Source: Chrysochromulina parva (taxonomy: Eukaryota; Haptophyta; Prymnesiales; Chrysochromulinaceae). Taken from it: a stretch of 14,900 bases of DNA. The position numbers and the translations under genes were made by a program. Shown here in pieces: positions 8,301 to 14,900 of the stretch; positions within the stretch are counted from its first letter, which is position 1; the number at the start of each line of letters is the position of its first letter. The notes under the pieces were generated by a model. The model had not been told where the DNA came from, made no database searches, and saw only the letters and a list, made by a program, of their open reading frames with translations. The DNA lies in NCBI GenBank assembly GCA_002887195.1, contig PJAB01001379.1:1-14900 (forward strand), given 5' to 3'.

Positions 8301-8931
8301 TGTTCGCTGCTCTCACTTCATTGCGCCTCGTGCAGGCCAGCCGGTGGTCGCGGAGTCGTGCCGCGCGCCCGTCTACACTGATGCCGCTCTTGCCGCCCAC
8401 CTGCCGGAGACGACCTTTGCCCTCTACTTTCAAGCGAAGGCGAAGGTCGCCGAGCAGAGAATACACGTGGAGGCAGCGCGCGGCTTTGCCGCGGAGCGGG
8501 CGGCTCTCGAGGCGCGCATCGCCACGCTCGACCTGGATGAGCGTGCTCGCCAGGTGCGCCACCATATCGTCGAGCGCATCCTCAACCCCGCATGCCCGCG
8601 CTGTGGGCAGGCTTTCGTTGACTTTGATGGCTGCTTTGCCCTCTCATGCAGCCGCGTCGGCTGCTCGCTCCCCGCATGCGGCTTCTGCGCCTACTGCCTG
8701 CACGACGCCAACGGCGATGCGCACGCCCACGTCGCCGAATGTCGGCACAACATCGCCCCCGGCCGCGGTGTCTGGGCATCGCTTGAGATCTTCAAGGAGG
8801 CGCAGCGCCGGCGCTGCACGCGCATGATTCGCGAGTACCTTGCGACTCTCGATGCGGCCTCTCGCGCACGCGCCCTTGGCGACTGCGCGCAAGATCTGCG
8901 CGATCTCGGCATCGCGCCCAACGAGATCTGA
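5328..8931 (+). CDS. Ankyrin - charged helix - TKL-like protein kinase - RBR-like zinc-finger fusion protein
   Basis: Exons inferred: 5328-5432, 5672-5770, 5858-6036, 6426-6981, 7066-7272, 7342-8931; 911 residues. ATG 5328 is the first after an in-frame TGA at 5244. Residues 1-128 are ankyrin repeats (GWTALMKAS, GRSALHCAA). Residues 129-310 are charged pentads and Ala-rich helix. Residues 314 to about 575 are a plant IRAK/RLK-like kinase: TDNF lead-in, GEGAFGRV loop, K356, E382, HRD 462-464, N469, D482. Odd positions are DCG for DFG, CPR for APE (R512) and E524 for the helix-F Asp. Residues 647-849 resemble an RBR: a weak RING1 (C647, C650, H671, C674, C677) and a RING2 with C800, C803, C813, C818, C823, C828, C831, spaced as in parkin. 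No IBR is evident. The 6036/6426 junction is the least certain: kinase-RBR might be a separate gene. Confidence 0.8.
5433..5671 (+). other. Intron 1 of ankyrin-kinase gene (GT-AG, 239 nt)
   Basis: The donor is GTGCGC after GAT (5430-5432) and the acceptor GTCCAG at 5671. It is phase 0 and joins SVNWRD to ECGWTALMKAS, giving a proper ankyrin repeat start. No flanking duplication is seen, unlike the later introns of this gene. Confidence 0.7.
5771..5857 (+). other. Intron 2 of ankyrin-kinase gene (GT-AG, 87 nt)
   Basis: The donor is the canonical GAG|GTAAGT and the acceptor TGTCTTCAG|AAC. It is phase 0 and joins GATINDTE to NCYGRSALHCAA, restoring the normal ankyrin helix-loop register. It has no flanking direct repeat and looks like an ordinary older intron. 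Confidence 0.8.
6037..6425 (+). other. Probable intron 3 linking ankyrin to coiled-coil/kinase exons (GT-AG, 389 nt)
   Basis: The donor is CG|GTACGC at 6037 and the acceptor GTCCACAG at 6425. The codon split by the donor (two bases) is completed by exactly one base at the acceptor, so LLSEP continues in frame into GEAQRREVE. The intron carries four copies of CGAACCGAATG (6053-6063, 6064-6074, 6087-6097, 6110-6120). If it is not spliced, the ankyrin frame ends at TGA 6119-6121. Confidence 0.6.
6439..6558 (+). repeat. 15-bp repeats encoding charged pentads (REAEQ/RREAE)
   Basis: Eight 15-nt units encode RREVE, RREAE, QREAE, QREAQ, RREAE, QREAE, RRDAE and RREAE. A separate 41-bp segment beginning CGACGCGAAGC occurs at 6562-6602 and 6790-6830 with one mismatch, and a 15-bp GCGGCCGACAAG-type unit repeats near 6826-6867. 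The five-residue period suggests a charged, possibly single alpha-helix spacer, not a classic heptad coiled coil. Confidence 0.85.
6982..7065 (+). mobile_element. Introner-like intron 2 (ankyrin-kinase gene, GT-AG, 84 nt)
   Basis: A 22-bp segment starting AGGTCACGATAGCAT is present at 6980-7001 and 7064-7085 with one mismatch. The first copy supplies the GT donor and the second begins the next exon after CCCCACAG. The interior holds GCATGCAAGTGCTCACGACG plus a pyrimidine-rich run. It is phase 0. Removal gives PPAEVTIAYLAACTDNF, the usual lead-in to this kinase type, whereas retention would duplicate VTIAxLA and insert 28 residues before the kinase. Confidence 0.8.
7273..7341 (+). mobile_element. 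Introner-like intron 3 (inside kinase domain, GT-AG, 69 nt)
   Basis: A 26-bp segment starting AGGTGAAGG occurs at 7271-7296 and 7340-7365 with one mismatch. The first copy supplies the GTGAAG donor and the second copy is the start of the next exon after CCCCACAG. The core GGCAAGTGCTCACCACGG and pyrimidine run match the other introner-like introns. It is phase 0, directly after the codon of the helix-C glutamate (E382). Removal gives the consensus-like AQEVKVLSEFRHPHIV; retention would duplicate EVKxLSEFR within the catalytic core. Confidence 0.85.
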
Positions 8932-9053
8932 AGAGTGATCTGACGAGATCTGAAGAGTGATCTGACGAGATCTGACGAGTGACAGCATGACAGGTGGCGG
9001 GCGGCCCGATCTGAAGTGAGATCTGAAGAGTGACAGCATGACAGGTGGCGGGC
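8921..9053. repeat. Tandem repeats overlapping the kinase-gene stop codon
   Basis: The 22-mer beginning ACGAGATCTGAAGAGTG occurs exactly at 8921-8942 and 8943-8964, and a part copy follows. The first copy contains the last codons and the TGA at 8929-8931. A 26-bp segment GAGTGACAGCATGACAGG... occurs exactly at 8977-9002 and 9028-9053. The array forms the proximal 3' flank. Confidence 0.9.
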
Positions 9054-9545
9054 ACCACGATCGATCCTGATGCGCGTCATTCACACGTCCCCACGGAGTC
9101 CTTCACACGATCGATGCCTGATCGTGCATGGTCTGCCCTTGCCCCTTGCGATGTGGGACGTGGGATGGACGGGGTCTGATGGGACTTGGGATAGACGGGG
9201 TGATGGGACGTGGGGCGTCGCGGGTCGCAGCGCCACGTGTGTGAGTGCCGCGCCCTGACCGAGGCGGCGAGGCTCGAGGGGCTAGCTTCGACACCGTTAC
9301 GTGATGAGAGCGAGCGGAGCCGTCGTGTGTGAGTAACTGCGCGCAAGACCCGCGCGATCTGTCAATGTGCGCCGTCCGGTCGGTGCAAGGGCATCGTTGA
9401 TGTGCCGTGTTTGCTCGCGGCTGGGTCTGCAGTCGCAAAACTGTGCGACGGGTGGTCCCATGTCAAGTTGCGAATATCTCGAAATATCCAACTGAACGCC
9501 AACGCACTAATTCATAGAGGAGCCTCGTGGAAACATGTGAATAAG
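9054..9545. other. Intergenic region before glycosyltransferase-like gene
   Basis: No gene is supported. Near-tandem units GGGACGTGGGATGGACGG / GGGACTTGGGATAGACGG lie at 9155-9180 and 9181-9204, with a partial third at 9205. CACGATCGAT occurs near 9056 and 9107. Bases 9336-9360 match 8882-8906 in the last coding part of the kinase gene at 23 of 25 positions, a small duplicated gene-end fragment. The frame of the next gene is already open from about 9402 but its first ATG is 9546. Confidence 0.6.
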
Positions 9546-10706
9546 ATGAACATCGGAAGATCGACGTCGCCGTGTTTGTTTCACGTCGAACAGGTCTTGA
9601 AGTCCTTCAAAGGTTCAATGACGACACCGACGCAGACACCGCAGTCCGCCCCATGCTCAAGACTTAACGTGGCTCGGCATGGAGGATTGCTTGGACTCAT
9701 GTTGACATCGAGCTCAGAATGGGTAATCCGCCCATGGCTGTACCGGCACATAGCAATCTTTGACCGTCTCGCCATCTGGGATGGAAGTAAAGCGGGATCG
9801 CCTGCGGCTGCTTGGACTGCTGCGCAGTGCAAGCTGTATGCGAACTGTGTATATGCAAACGAGGCCGATGTATTCAACTGGCGAATCCAGGGCTGGAAGA
9901 CAGACCAGACGATACGGGCTGCAGCAACGCAAGTACTGCTTTGTGGTGCTAAGTCCCAAGTGTTGGAGGGGCGATGGATCTACATTGCGCACCCGGACGA
10001 ATTTTTGGTGCAGGATCTGAGGATACTCGTCTCCCACGTGGAACGTCTCAGCCCATTAGCAAATGCCATCGAATTCAAGATGCTCTACGCCCTTCCTAGC
10101 TCCGGCGAGCGCTCAGGAATTCGTGAGTTCCAAGCCGCATCGAACGGCTACCAGAGCTTTGAGCCGATCGTATCATTGGCATCTTGCGACGCCGGATACA
10201 TCTGGCACGAGGCCCGGCTCTTCCGCTGGGAGGCCGGCGTGGAATGGGGCCAATCTCGAAGCAAGACCGGCATCATTCCCGAAAAGGGCCCAAGTAATGG
10301 ATGGAAGTACTGGCCGACTGCTGCACATTTTGATCGCACAACACGACACAGTCTTGCCCCACACATCGTGCACTTCAAGGTGCATGACTTTGCTCCCGGC
10401 GCATTCAAGGTGGAGAAATCAAAAAATAAAGGCAGGCCATGGATTTCCTTTACCAGGAGCGGTCTACACACTGGCATGGGCACTCATAGGACTCAAAAGT
10501 TCATTATTGATTGGAATCAGTCGGCGGAGGACCAGATATTTGGGTACTATAATCGAACTGGACATCGAGCTACACCAGTGGCAACTGAGCTGCAAGCTCG
10601 CTGCAATGCCACGGGGCTCGAGCCACGATGCAGCGTCGAATGGCAGCCACAGGCACGGTTCTCTCCTAGTTCACCGACGAAGAAAGTTGCTGGGGACACA
10701 TTTTAG
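9546..10706 (+). CDS. Glycosyltransferase family 2/92-like protein (divergent)
   Basis: A 386-residue protein from ATG 9546 to TAG 10704-10706; the frame is open upstream to at least 9402 without an ATG, so an upstream exon is possible. The pattern EWVIRPWLYRHIAIFDRLAIWDGS matches, loosely, the start of GT-A enzymes of the GT2_4/DUF23 type (acidic residue, Wxx(Y/H)H, FD, D..S). Further on, RWIYIAHPDEFLVQDLR aligns with the usual DxDEF metal/nucleotide-sugar motif, but the first Asp is His (HPDEF). No signal peptide or transmembrane anchor is obvious from ATG 9546, which is odd for a Golgi enzyme. Codon use is visibly less GC-rich than the neighbouring genes. Family assignment rests on motif reading only. 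Confidence 0.6.
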   Translation: MNIGRSTSPCLFHVEQVLKSFKGSMTTPTQTPQSAPCSRLNVARHGGLLGLMLTSSSEWVIRPWLYRHIAIFDRLAIWDGSKAGSPAAAWTAAQCKLYANCVYANEADVFNWRIQGWKTDQTIRAAATQVLLCGAKSQVLEGRWIYIAHPDEFLVQDLRILVSHVERLSPLANAIEFKMLYALPSSGERSGIREFQAASNGYQSFEPIVSLASCDAGYIWHEARLFRWEAGVEWGQSRSKTGIIPEKGPSNGWKYWPTAAHFDRTTRHSLAPHIVHFKVHDFAPGAFKVEKSKNKGRPWISFTRSGLHTGMGTHRTQKFIIDWNQSAEDQIFGYYNRTGHRATPVATELQARCNATGLEPRCSVEWQPQARFSPSSPTKKVAGDTF

Positions 10707-10994
10707 ACCCCGGTCACGTTCTTCAGTTTTGCTCACCGGGACGGTGTGGATGATGTTGTGCACGAAGCGCGCGCGCGCGCGCTCCCGCGTACGGCGATCG
10801 AACGTTTCGGCCCCGCCGCCAGCAGTCCACCCCCCCTCCACCCACTCACCTGTCTCCTCGTCGCCCGCCTCCGGAAACCGACGTTACAAGTGAACCGTGC
10901 ACGTCACGCCATCCTTCGTGCTTCGATCCAGAAGCCCCCGGGCATATCATAACATAAGCGTATTTTTTGTACGAGTAGACAATATGTTTCGAGA
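10707..10994. other. Convergent intergenic spacer
   Basis: This 288-bp spacer lies between the 3' ends of the rightward glycosyltransferase-like gene and the leftward SAM gene. It contains a GC-alternating run near 10766-10781, a C-rich stretch near 10830-10840 and an AT-richer segment at about 10945-10985 that may serve 3' end formation for the minus-strand gene. No gene is seen. Confidence 0.6.
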
Positions 10995-12281
10995 CTATCT
11001 CTTCGGCTTCTTCGGCGCCACCGCCGCCGGCGCCGCCGCTGGTGCGAACGCCGCAAGCGCCGCTCTGAGCTCCGCGGCGGCGGCGGCGGCCGCAGCGGCC
11101 GCTGCCTCGGCAATTTCCCTCTGGCGTTCGCGCTCGCGTGCGTGCTCGCGGCTGGCAGAGATGGCGCGCAGCCGCTGTACGCGCTTCGCTTCCTGCGAGC
11201 TCTCCACATCGAGATCGTGAATCACAGTCTCCGCGTGCGAGAGCTCCATGTCGCATGAGTACCAGTCATGCTCGGCGGTATGCACAAGCTCCTCGAGGTC
11301 CGTGCTCATGCGCACGAAGCTGCTGCTGAGCTCGGGCGGCGAGATCTCATGGATGCTAAAGTCGGACGGCACGAGCAGATTGACCATCTCGTGGCTGAAC
11401 GCGCGCTCCGGGGACCAGGTTTCCCCTTTGCCCTTGCGCAACGAGTTCTCGATGTTCATCGAGGCGCGCAGCATCTCCATCTTCGCCCTTTCGAGGCGCA
11501 GCAGCTCCTCCGTCTCGTGCAGCACGTCCTCGGCCTCGGCGCACGCGCGCATCTGAGCCTCGAGCCGTCGACGGCACGCGTGACGGATCCGCTCCGCTTG
11601 CTCGGCCTCGCGCTGCCGATGCACATTGTCGTTGAGATCGATCTGCGCGAGGGCGTCGAGCCCGACGTCCTCGGCCTGCTGCCAGAGCTGCGTGAGCAGG
11701 CGGCGCGTGCGCAGCGGGATGACGGGCGTCGTGGCGAGCACCTTTGCCATGCACTCGCCGAGCACCTGCAGCCGTCGCCGCCTCGCCTCGAGCTGCCGCG
11801 CCAGCTTCTGCTCGGAGAGTGCGCCGCTCGGGACCTCGCGCCGTGCGCGCGCTCGCAGCTCGTGCAGCTGGCGCAGGATGCGCTTGCGCTGCGGCAGATC
11901 GACGACGCCGAGCACGCGCAGGTCGAGCTCGTCTAGCGTGGTGAGCTCTACGCCGCTGATGCCCTGCGCCCGCAGCGCCTCCACCTGCTCCGCGTCAAAG
12001 CGCACCGTCGTGCGCAGCCACTCGGACACGTCGTCCACCGACCAGCTCGCGAGATCCACGGATGCCCCGGTTTGCGGGGCCTTGGTGGCATCCTGCAGAA
12101 CCTTCTCGTCGAGGGCCTGCTGTGCGAGCCGGCGGGCCACCCAATTGCCGACCGCCGCGCTGTCGTCGGAGCGTCCGCCTGCACTTGACTCGAGAAGCGC
12201 TGGCGACGATGGCACGCCGTGCAGCGCAGACGTCGAGGCCATCGCCTCCGCTTTGTCGAGGGCTGCACGGAGTGCGCGCAT
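10995..12281 (-). CDS. SAM-domain coiled-coil protein
   Basis: A 428-residue intronless frame on the minus strand. The first ATG is at 12281-12279; a TGA lies upstream in frame at 12332-12330. Residues about 79-143 form a sterile alpha motif domain: WSVDDVSEWL, a central EALRAQGISGVEL, and LGVVDLPQRKRILRQL, matching the five-helix SAM pattern. SAM domains mediate protein or occasionally RNA binding. Residues about 150-290 and 330-400 are highly charged with heptad-like spacing, likely coiled coil. The C-terminus is an Ala-rich run followed by PKKPKR, a possible nuclear localisation signal. The specific function is unknown. It lies 224 bp downstream of the JmjC gene on the same strand. Confidence 0.8.
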   Translation of the reverse strand: MRALRAALDKAEAMASTSALHGVPSSPALLESSAGGRSDDSAAVGNWVARRLAQQALDEKVLQDATKAPQTGASVDLASWSVDDVSEWLRTTVRFDAEQVEALRAQGISGVELTTLDELDLRVLGVVDLPQRKRILRQLHELRARARREVPSGALSEQKLARQLEARRRRLQVLGECMAKVLATTPVIPLRTRRLLTQLWQQAEDVGLDALAQIDLNDNVHRQREAEQAERIRHACRRRLEAQMRACAEAEDVLHETEELLRLERAKMEMLRASMNIENSLRKGKGETWSPERAFSHEMVNLLVPSDFSIHEISPPELSSSFVRMSTDLEELVHTAEHDWYSCDMELSHAETVIHDLDVESSQEAKRVQRLRAISASREHARERERQREIAEAAAAAAAAAAAELRAALAAFAPAAAPAAVAPKKPKR

Positions 12282-12505
12282 TGAGAGTGGCCGGTCACGC
12301 CATAGCAACCGTTTCGGAAATTCGCGTCGTCATGAGCATTCACTTGAATCGCTGCCAAATGGCGGTGCAATCGCCCGATCGCAATTCGCCGGCTTGCGCG
12401 CTGCGTACCGCCAGAACGAAAAGAGCGTTGAGACTGAGCACACAACTGTATCAAGAACAAGCCAAGGACCAGCAAGATTTCCCCTGGCTGGCTCTGCGCG
12501 GGTTC

Positions 12506-13603
12506 TCACTCAGGCTTCACGATACCGAGCATGCATGCGGGCGCGGGCTCCTCCGCGGTCGGGTCCCACGGCACGAGGACCGAGAGCGCGGACGACTCAT
12601 GGCCGGTCTCCACGTGGTGCCAGTGGTAAGGCGGCGTGTACAGCACATCGCCCGGCCGCACCTCCGCGTGCCACGCGGCCGCCTCCGCCGCGGACATGAT
12701 AGCCTCCGACATGGTAGTCTCCGCGCCCACGACGGCGCTCGCAAGTCCTCCCTCGCCCACGACGGCGCTCGCAAGTCCTCCCTCGCCCGCCTCCGCCGCG
12801 CCGAGCGCGCGCTGCCGCTTGGCGTCGCGCCACGCGTCGATCTGCTCGGAGAGCTGTGCCGCCTGCTCAATGTCTTGCAGGAGGGCCTCACCGAGCTCCA
12901 TTCCGTGGGAGGCGTCGCGCGGGAAGAGATCTCGAAAGGTCTCCGGCGGGTAGTAGGTGAAGTGCTTCGTGCCCAGGACGCCGACGAGGAAGCCGTGGCA
13001 CAGGTCGTAGTGAAGCGGCGTGACGCACCCAGTACTCCCGAGCCACACGCCACACTTGGCCACGTTGAAGCTGTGCGCGCCGGGCGCGCCGCCCACGAGC
13101 AACTCGAGCGCCTCGAGCGCCACCTCCTCGCGCAACCCATCCTCGAGCCGCGCGCGCGCGTAGAGCCGCTCACCGGGCGGCAGGCCGCCCGGCGTGAAGA
13201 GCCGCTCGGCCACGTGGCCAAACGGGCCCCAATAGTGCTCGCATGTCCGCTTCAGAAAGTGCCTGCCGTCGGGCGATCGAAGCACAAGGATGTCCTTGTC
13301 ATGCAGCGAGCTGAGATGCTCAACATTGCCCCAGCGGGCGAGCGCCGCCCAGTCGTTGGCGAGGCCGCGAAGAATCACTGGACGCTTGTGCTTGTAGCGC
13401 TCCACAAACTCGCTGTGCGTAAGGTCGGCCCTGACATCCACATGCTGCCGCTGCCCGATTGGTGGCAGCTGCGGCGGTGAAGCAGAGGCGGAGGCGGCGA
13501 AACACGCCTTGCAGCGCCCGAGTCCAGGGCCTTTCTTCCACTGAGCCGTGTTGTACCCGCTCTTCGGCTGGTCGCCGCCGCAGGCGAGGCACTGGTGGCC
13601 CAT
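12506..13603 (-). CDS. JmjC/cupin-8 family Fe(II)/2-oxoglutarate dioxygenase-like protein with N-terminal zinc motif
   Basis: 365 residues from ATG 13603 to TGA at 12508-12506, no intron needed. Residues 5-34 hold C5-x2-C8 ... C31-x2-C34 with a QWKKGPG stretch between, resembling a small zinc ribbon of the Stc1-like type (loose match). Residues about 58-350 match the cupin-8/JmjC family: KRPVILRG near the start, H198-x-D200 in TPLHYD as metal ligands, GTKHFTYYPP strand, and GDVLYTPPYHWHHV where H329 is the likely third ligand. Such enzymes hydroxylate protein or RNA side chains, or demethylate lysine; the substrate cannot be read from sequence. Residues 250-310 are a helical insert containing a tandem decapeptide from a 30-bp duplication. 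Confidence 0.85.
   Translation of the reverse strand: MGHQCLACGGDQPKSGYNTAQWKKGPGLGRCKACFAASASASPPQLPPIGQRQHVDVRADLTHSEFVERYKHKRPVILRGLANDWAALARWGNVEHLSSLHDKDILVLRSPDGRHFLKRTCEHYWGPFGHVAERLFTPGGLPPGERLYARARLEDGLREEVALEALELLVGGAPGAHSFNVAKCGVWLGSTGCVTPLHYDLCHGFLVGVLGTKHFTYYPPETFRDLFPRDASHGMELGEALLQDIEQAAQLSEQIDAWRDAKRQRALGAAEAGEGGLASAVVGEGGLASAVVGAETTMSEAIMSAAEAAAWHAEVRPGDVLYTPPYHWHHVETGHESSALSVLVPWDPTAEEPAPACMLGIVKPE
12728..12788. repeat. Tandem 30-bp duplication inside the JmjC-like gene
   Basis: Two exact head-to-tail copies of a 30-bp unit containing GACGGCGCTCGCAAGTCCTC encode the decapeptide GEGGLASAVV twice. It sits in the insert between the two metal-binding motifs, so it should not disturb the fold. 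Confidence 0.9.
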
Positions 13604-14328
13604 TGTTCGGACCGCCGAACCGGCCCTTCATGGCCACTTCACGACTTGCGTTATGCGCGTGAGTCGCCTCGAACGAAACTCCGTCCCAGCGTCTCGACTC
13701 CGGTGTGAATAGATTAGAGCAATGCATCATCCACCCGTGAACCGGGGCGCCGCCTGCGAACGAGCGCAGTGAGTTGTACACTGACCTAACTAACACACAT
13801 ATTGGGGGTCGGGAGGGTGGGCGCTTGCCATGGCTCTGCGCGCTCTTGTGCGCCAGACCACGAGAGCGAAGCCAAAGCTAGCTCTACAGTGGTGGCTAGA
13901 CGCGAGGCGCGCATACCCAAGGTTTTCCCCACAGCCCTCTTCACGCTGGACGAAGGTCGACTCCCTCGACTCCCCTGAACAATGGTCTGTTTGCTTTATA
14001 GCTCAAACTCTGCTCTGCGCGCCGAGCCCGTCGACGCGTGGCGCTCTCCCAAGGATTTCACACCGTCATACGCAGCATGACACACAGTTCATGTAATCTT
14101 GTAATGAAACCAGCCATGCAATCTCCGCGCGCCCCATATCGTCTTCGACATCGCACATGCACCCCCTCGGACACATCTCCATCGTAATGCACCCTCAGTG
14201 GTCCAAAGCCCCAGCCGCCGGTTGTCCGAAGCCCCAGCCGCCGGCTGCCGACGCGGTGACAGCACCTCGCTCCTCACGTGCAGCTGCGCCAAGGGCAGAT
14301 CGAAACGCTCCTGGCCCAGACGACGTAC
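13604..14328. other. Non-coding region upstream of the JmjC-like gene
   Basis: No gene is supported. The region should contain the promoter of the leftward JmjC-like gene and the 3' end of the partial gene further right. A 20-21 bp unit GTCC(A/G)AAGCCCCAGCCGCC is duplicated at 14201-14220 and 14224-14243. The stretch around 14080-14110 is comparatively AT-rich. No TATA box or other clear core-promoter element could be identified. Confidence 0.55.
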
Positions 14329-14900
14329 TCAGACGTGGTCTCTGACATTCTCGTTGTCATTGGAGAATTCCAGTAGCTTGTCGATCCTTGACAGAGAGAG
14401 CGTCAGCAAGGCCGACTCGCAGTCGTTGACTCCATACGAGAAGTGGAAGCTTGGCCCTTGGCGGAAGCCGCCCATCACAAACTGCACACCATCGCAGACG
14501 GCATGGCGCTCCGTCACAATTCGCGCGTCACCCTCGGCCCTGCTCTCCAAGGATGGCAAGCACAGCTCACGCGAGAAGCGCCGGATGCTCAGCTTCGTCT
14601 CGTCAATCGTGAGAAAGATCTGCCGGTAAGAGGAGCCGAACTCATACGGCCCCTTATCGTCAGCACGTGGCAGGTAATGGACGTGGCCCACGGCGAGATA
14701 CGCGTTGAGCTCCTCTACCCAGATTGGATGGATCGAGTTGTGCACATCGGCCGAGAAGCTCCTTGGCGCGCGCCGCTGCCTGAGCATGACGGGTTGTCGC
14801 ATGTTGTCCAACCTGTTGTCCATGTCTCCCGTCTCGAGCTCCTGTGGGCTGAGAGGCACCGACCAAAAGGTCGTCTTTGGCGCTATGTCCACCAGCTCAA
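14329..14900 (-). CDS. Unrecognised protein, C-terminal part (5' end beyond right edge)
   Basis: The frame is open from the right edge to TGA at 14331-14329, giving 189 complete codons. No ATG is needed here because the gene continues outside the window. The sequence is well ordered and protein-like: HNSIHPIWVEEL, YLAVGHVHYLP, FGSSYRQIFLTI, RFSRELCLPSL, then FHFSYGVNDCES near the end. The alternation of short beta-like strands with conserved-looking aromatic, His and Asp residues recalls beta-propeller carbohydrate-active enzymes, but this is an impression and no family is assigned. Codon use is less GC-extreme than in the ARM and kinase genes. Confidence 0.65.
   Translation of the reverse strand, partial: ELVDIAPKTTFWSVPLSPQELETGDMDNRLDNMRQPVMLRQRRAPRSFSADVHNSIHPIWVEELNAYLAVGHVHYLPRADDKGPYEFGSSYRQIFLTIDETKLSIRRFSRELCLPSLESRAEGDARIVTERHAVCDGVQFVMGGFRQGPSFHFSYGVNDCESALLTLSLSRIDKLLEFSNDNENVRDHV

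Noticed and set aside
12062..13480. 472-codon plus-strand frame opposite the SAM and JmjC-like genes
   Set aside because: It crosses two well-supported minus-strand genes and their spacer and shows no family pattern.
14260..14376. Short plus-strand frame ending IETLLAQTTYSDVVSDILVV-like sequence
   Set aside because: It looks amphipathic but lacks an ATG, is about 38 codons, and overlaps the 3' end of the minus-strand partial gene; probably chance.
1..14900. tRNA, rRNA or bacterial mobile elements
   Set aside because: No cloverleaf with conserved T-loop, no rRNA core segments and no transposase motifs were recognised on either strand by eye.

Overview
This window looks like nuclear DNA from a eukaryotic microbe with a GC-rich genome, most likely a microalga such as a haptophyte or dinoflagellate. 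The evidence is spliceosomal introns, long multidomain proteins (ARM, ankyrin, TKL-like kinase, RBR-like zinc fingers, SAM, JmjC), alanine- and proline-rich low complexity, and degenerate CCCTAA-type repeats. No bacterial operon, Shine-Dalgarno pattern or prokaryotic gene family is visible. The lineage is an inference; the sequence alone does not fix it.

Layout. 1-4320 (+): 3' part of an ARM-repeat protein gene with a long repetitive proline/serine-rich tail; its first intron (91-222) consists largely of telomere-like repeats. 4321-5327: intergenic, with several duplicated segments. 5328-8931 (+): a six-exon gene for an ankyrin - charged helix - protein kinase - RBR-like zinc-finger protein of about 911 residues. 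8932-9545: intergenic, with tandem repeats that begin inside the last codons of the kinase gene. 9546-10706 (+): a glycosyltransferase-like gene of lower GC content. 10995-12281 (-): a SAM-domain coiled-coil protein. 12506-13603 (-): a JmjC/cupin-8 dioxygenase-like protein with an N-terminal four-cysteine zinc motif. 13604-14328: no gene seen. 14329-14900 (-): C-terminal part of an unrecognised gene running off the right edge. The first three genes point right and the last three point left, converging at about 10.7-11.0 kb.

The most unusual signal is in the introns. Four introns (91-222, 2695-2778, 6982-7065, 7273-7341) have the same architecture: a segment of 18-26 bp starting at AG|G is present twice, once at the 5' end of the intron and once as the first bases of the next exon. 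Three of them also share a core of about 40 bp ending CACAG, although they lie in two unrelated genes. The fourth carries telomere-like DNA in place of that core. This fits recent intron gain by introner-like insertion or repair-coupled duplication, and one of these introns may be built from telomeric sequence. Two of the four appear to need a GA-AG boundary. The genes share no evident pathway; the ankyrin-kinase-RBR fusion suggests a signalling protein linking phosphorylation and ubiquitin-type chemistry, with several non-consensus catalytic positions.
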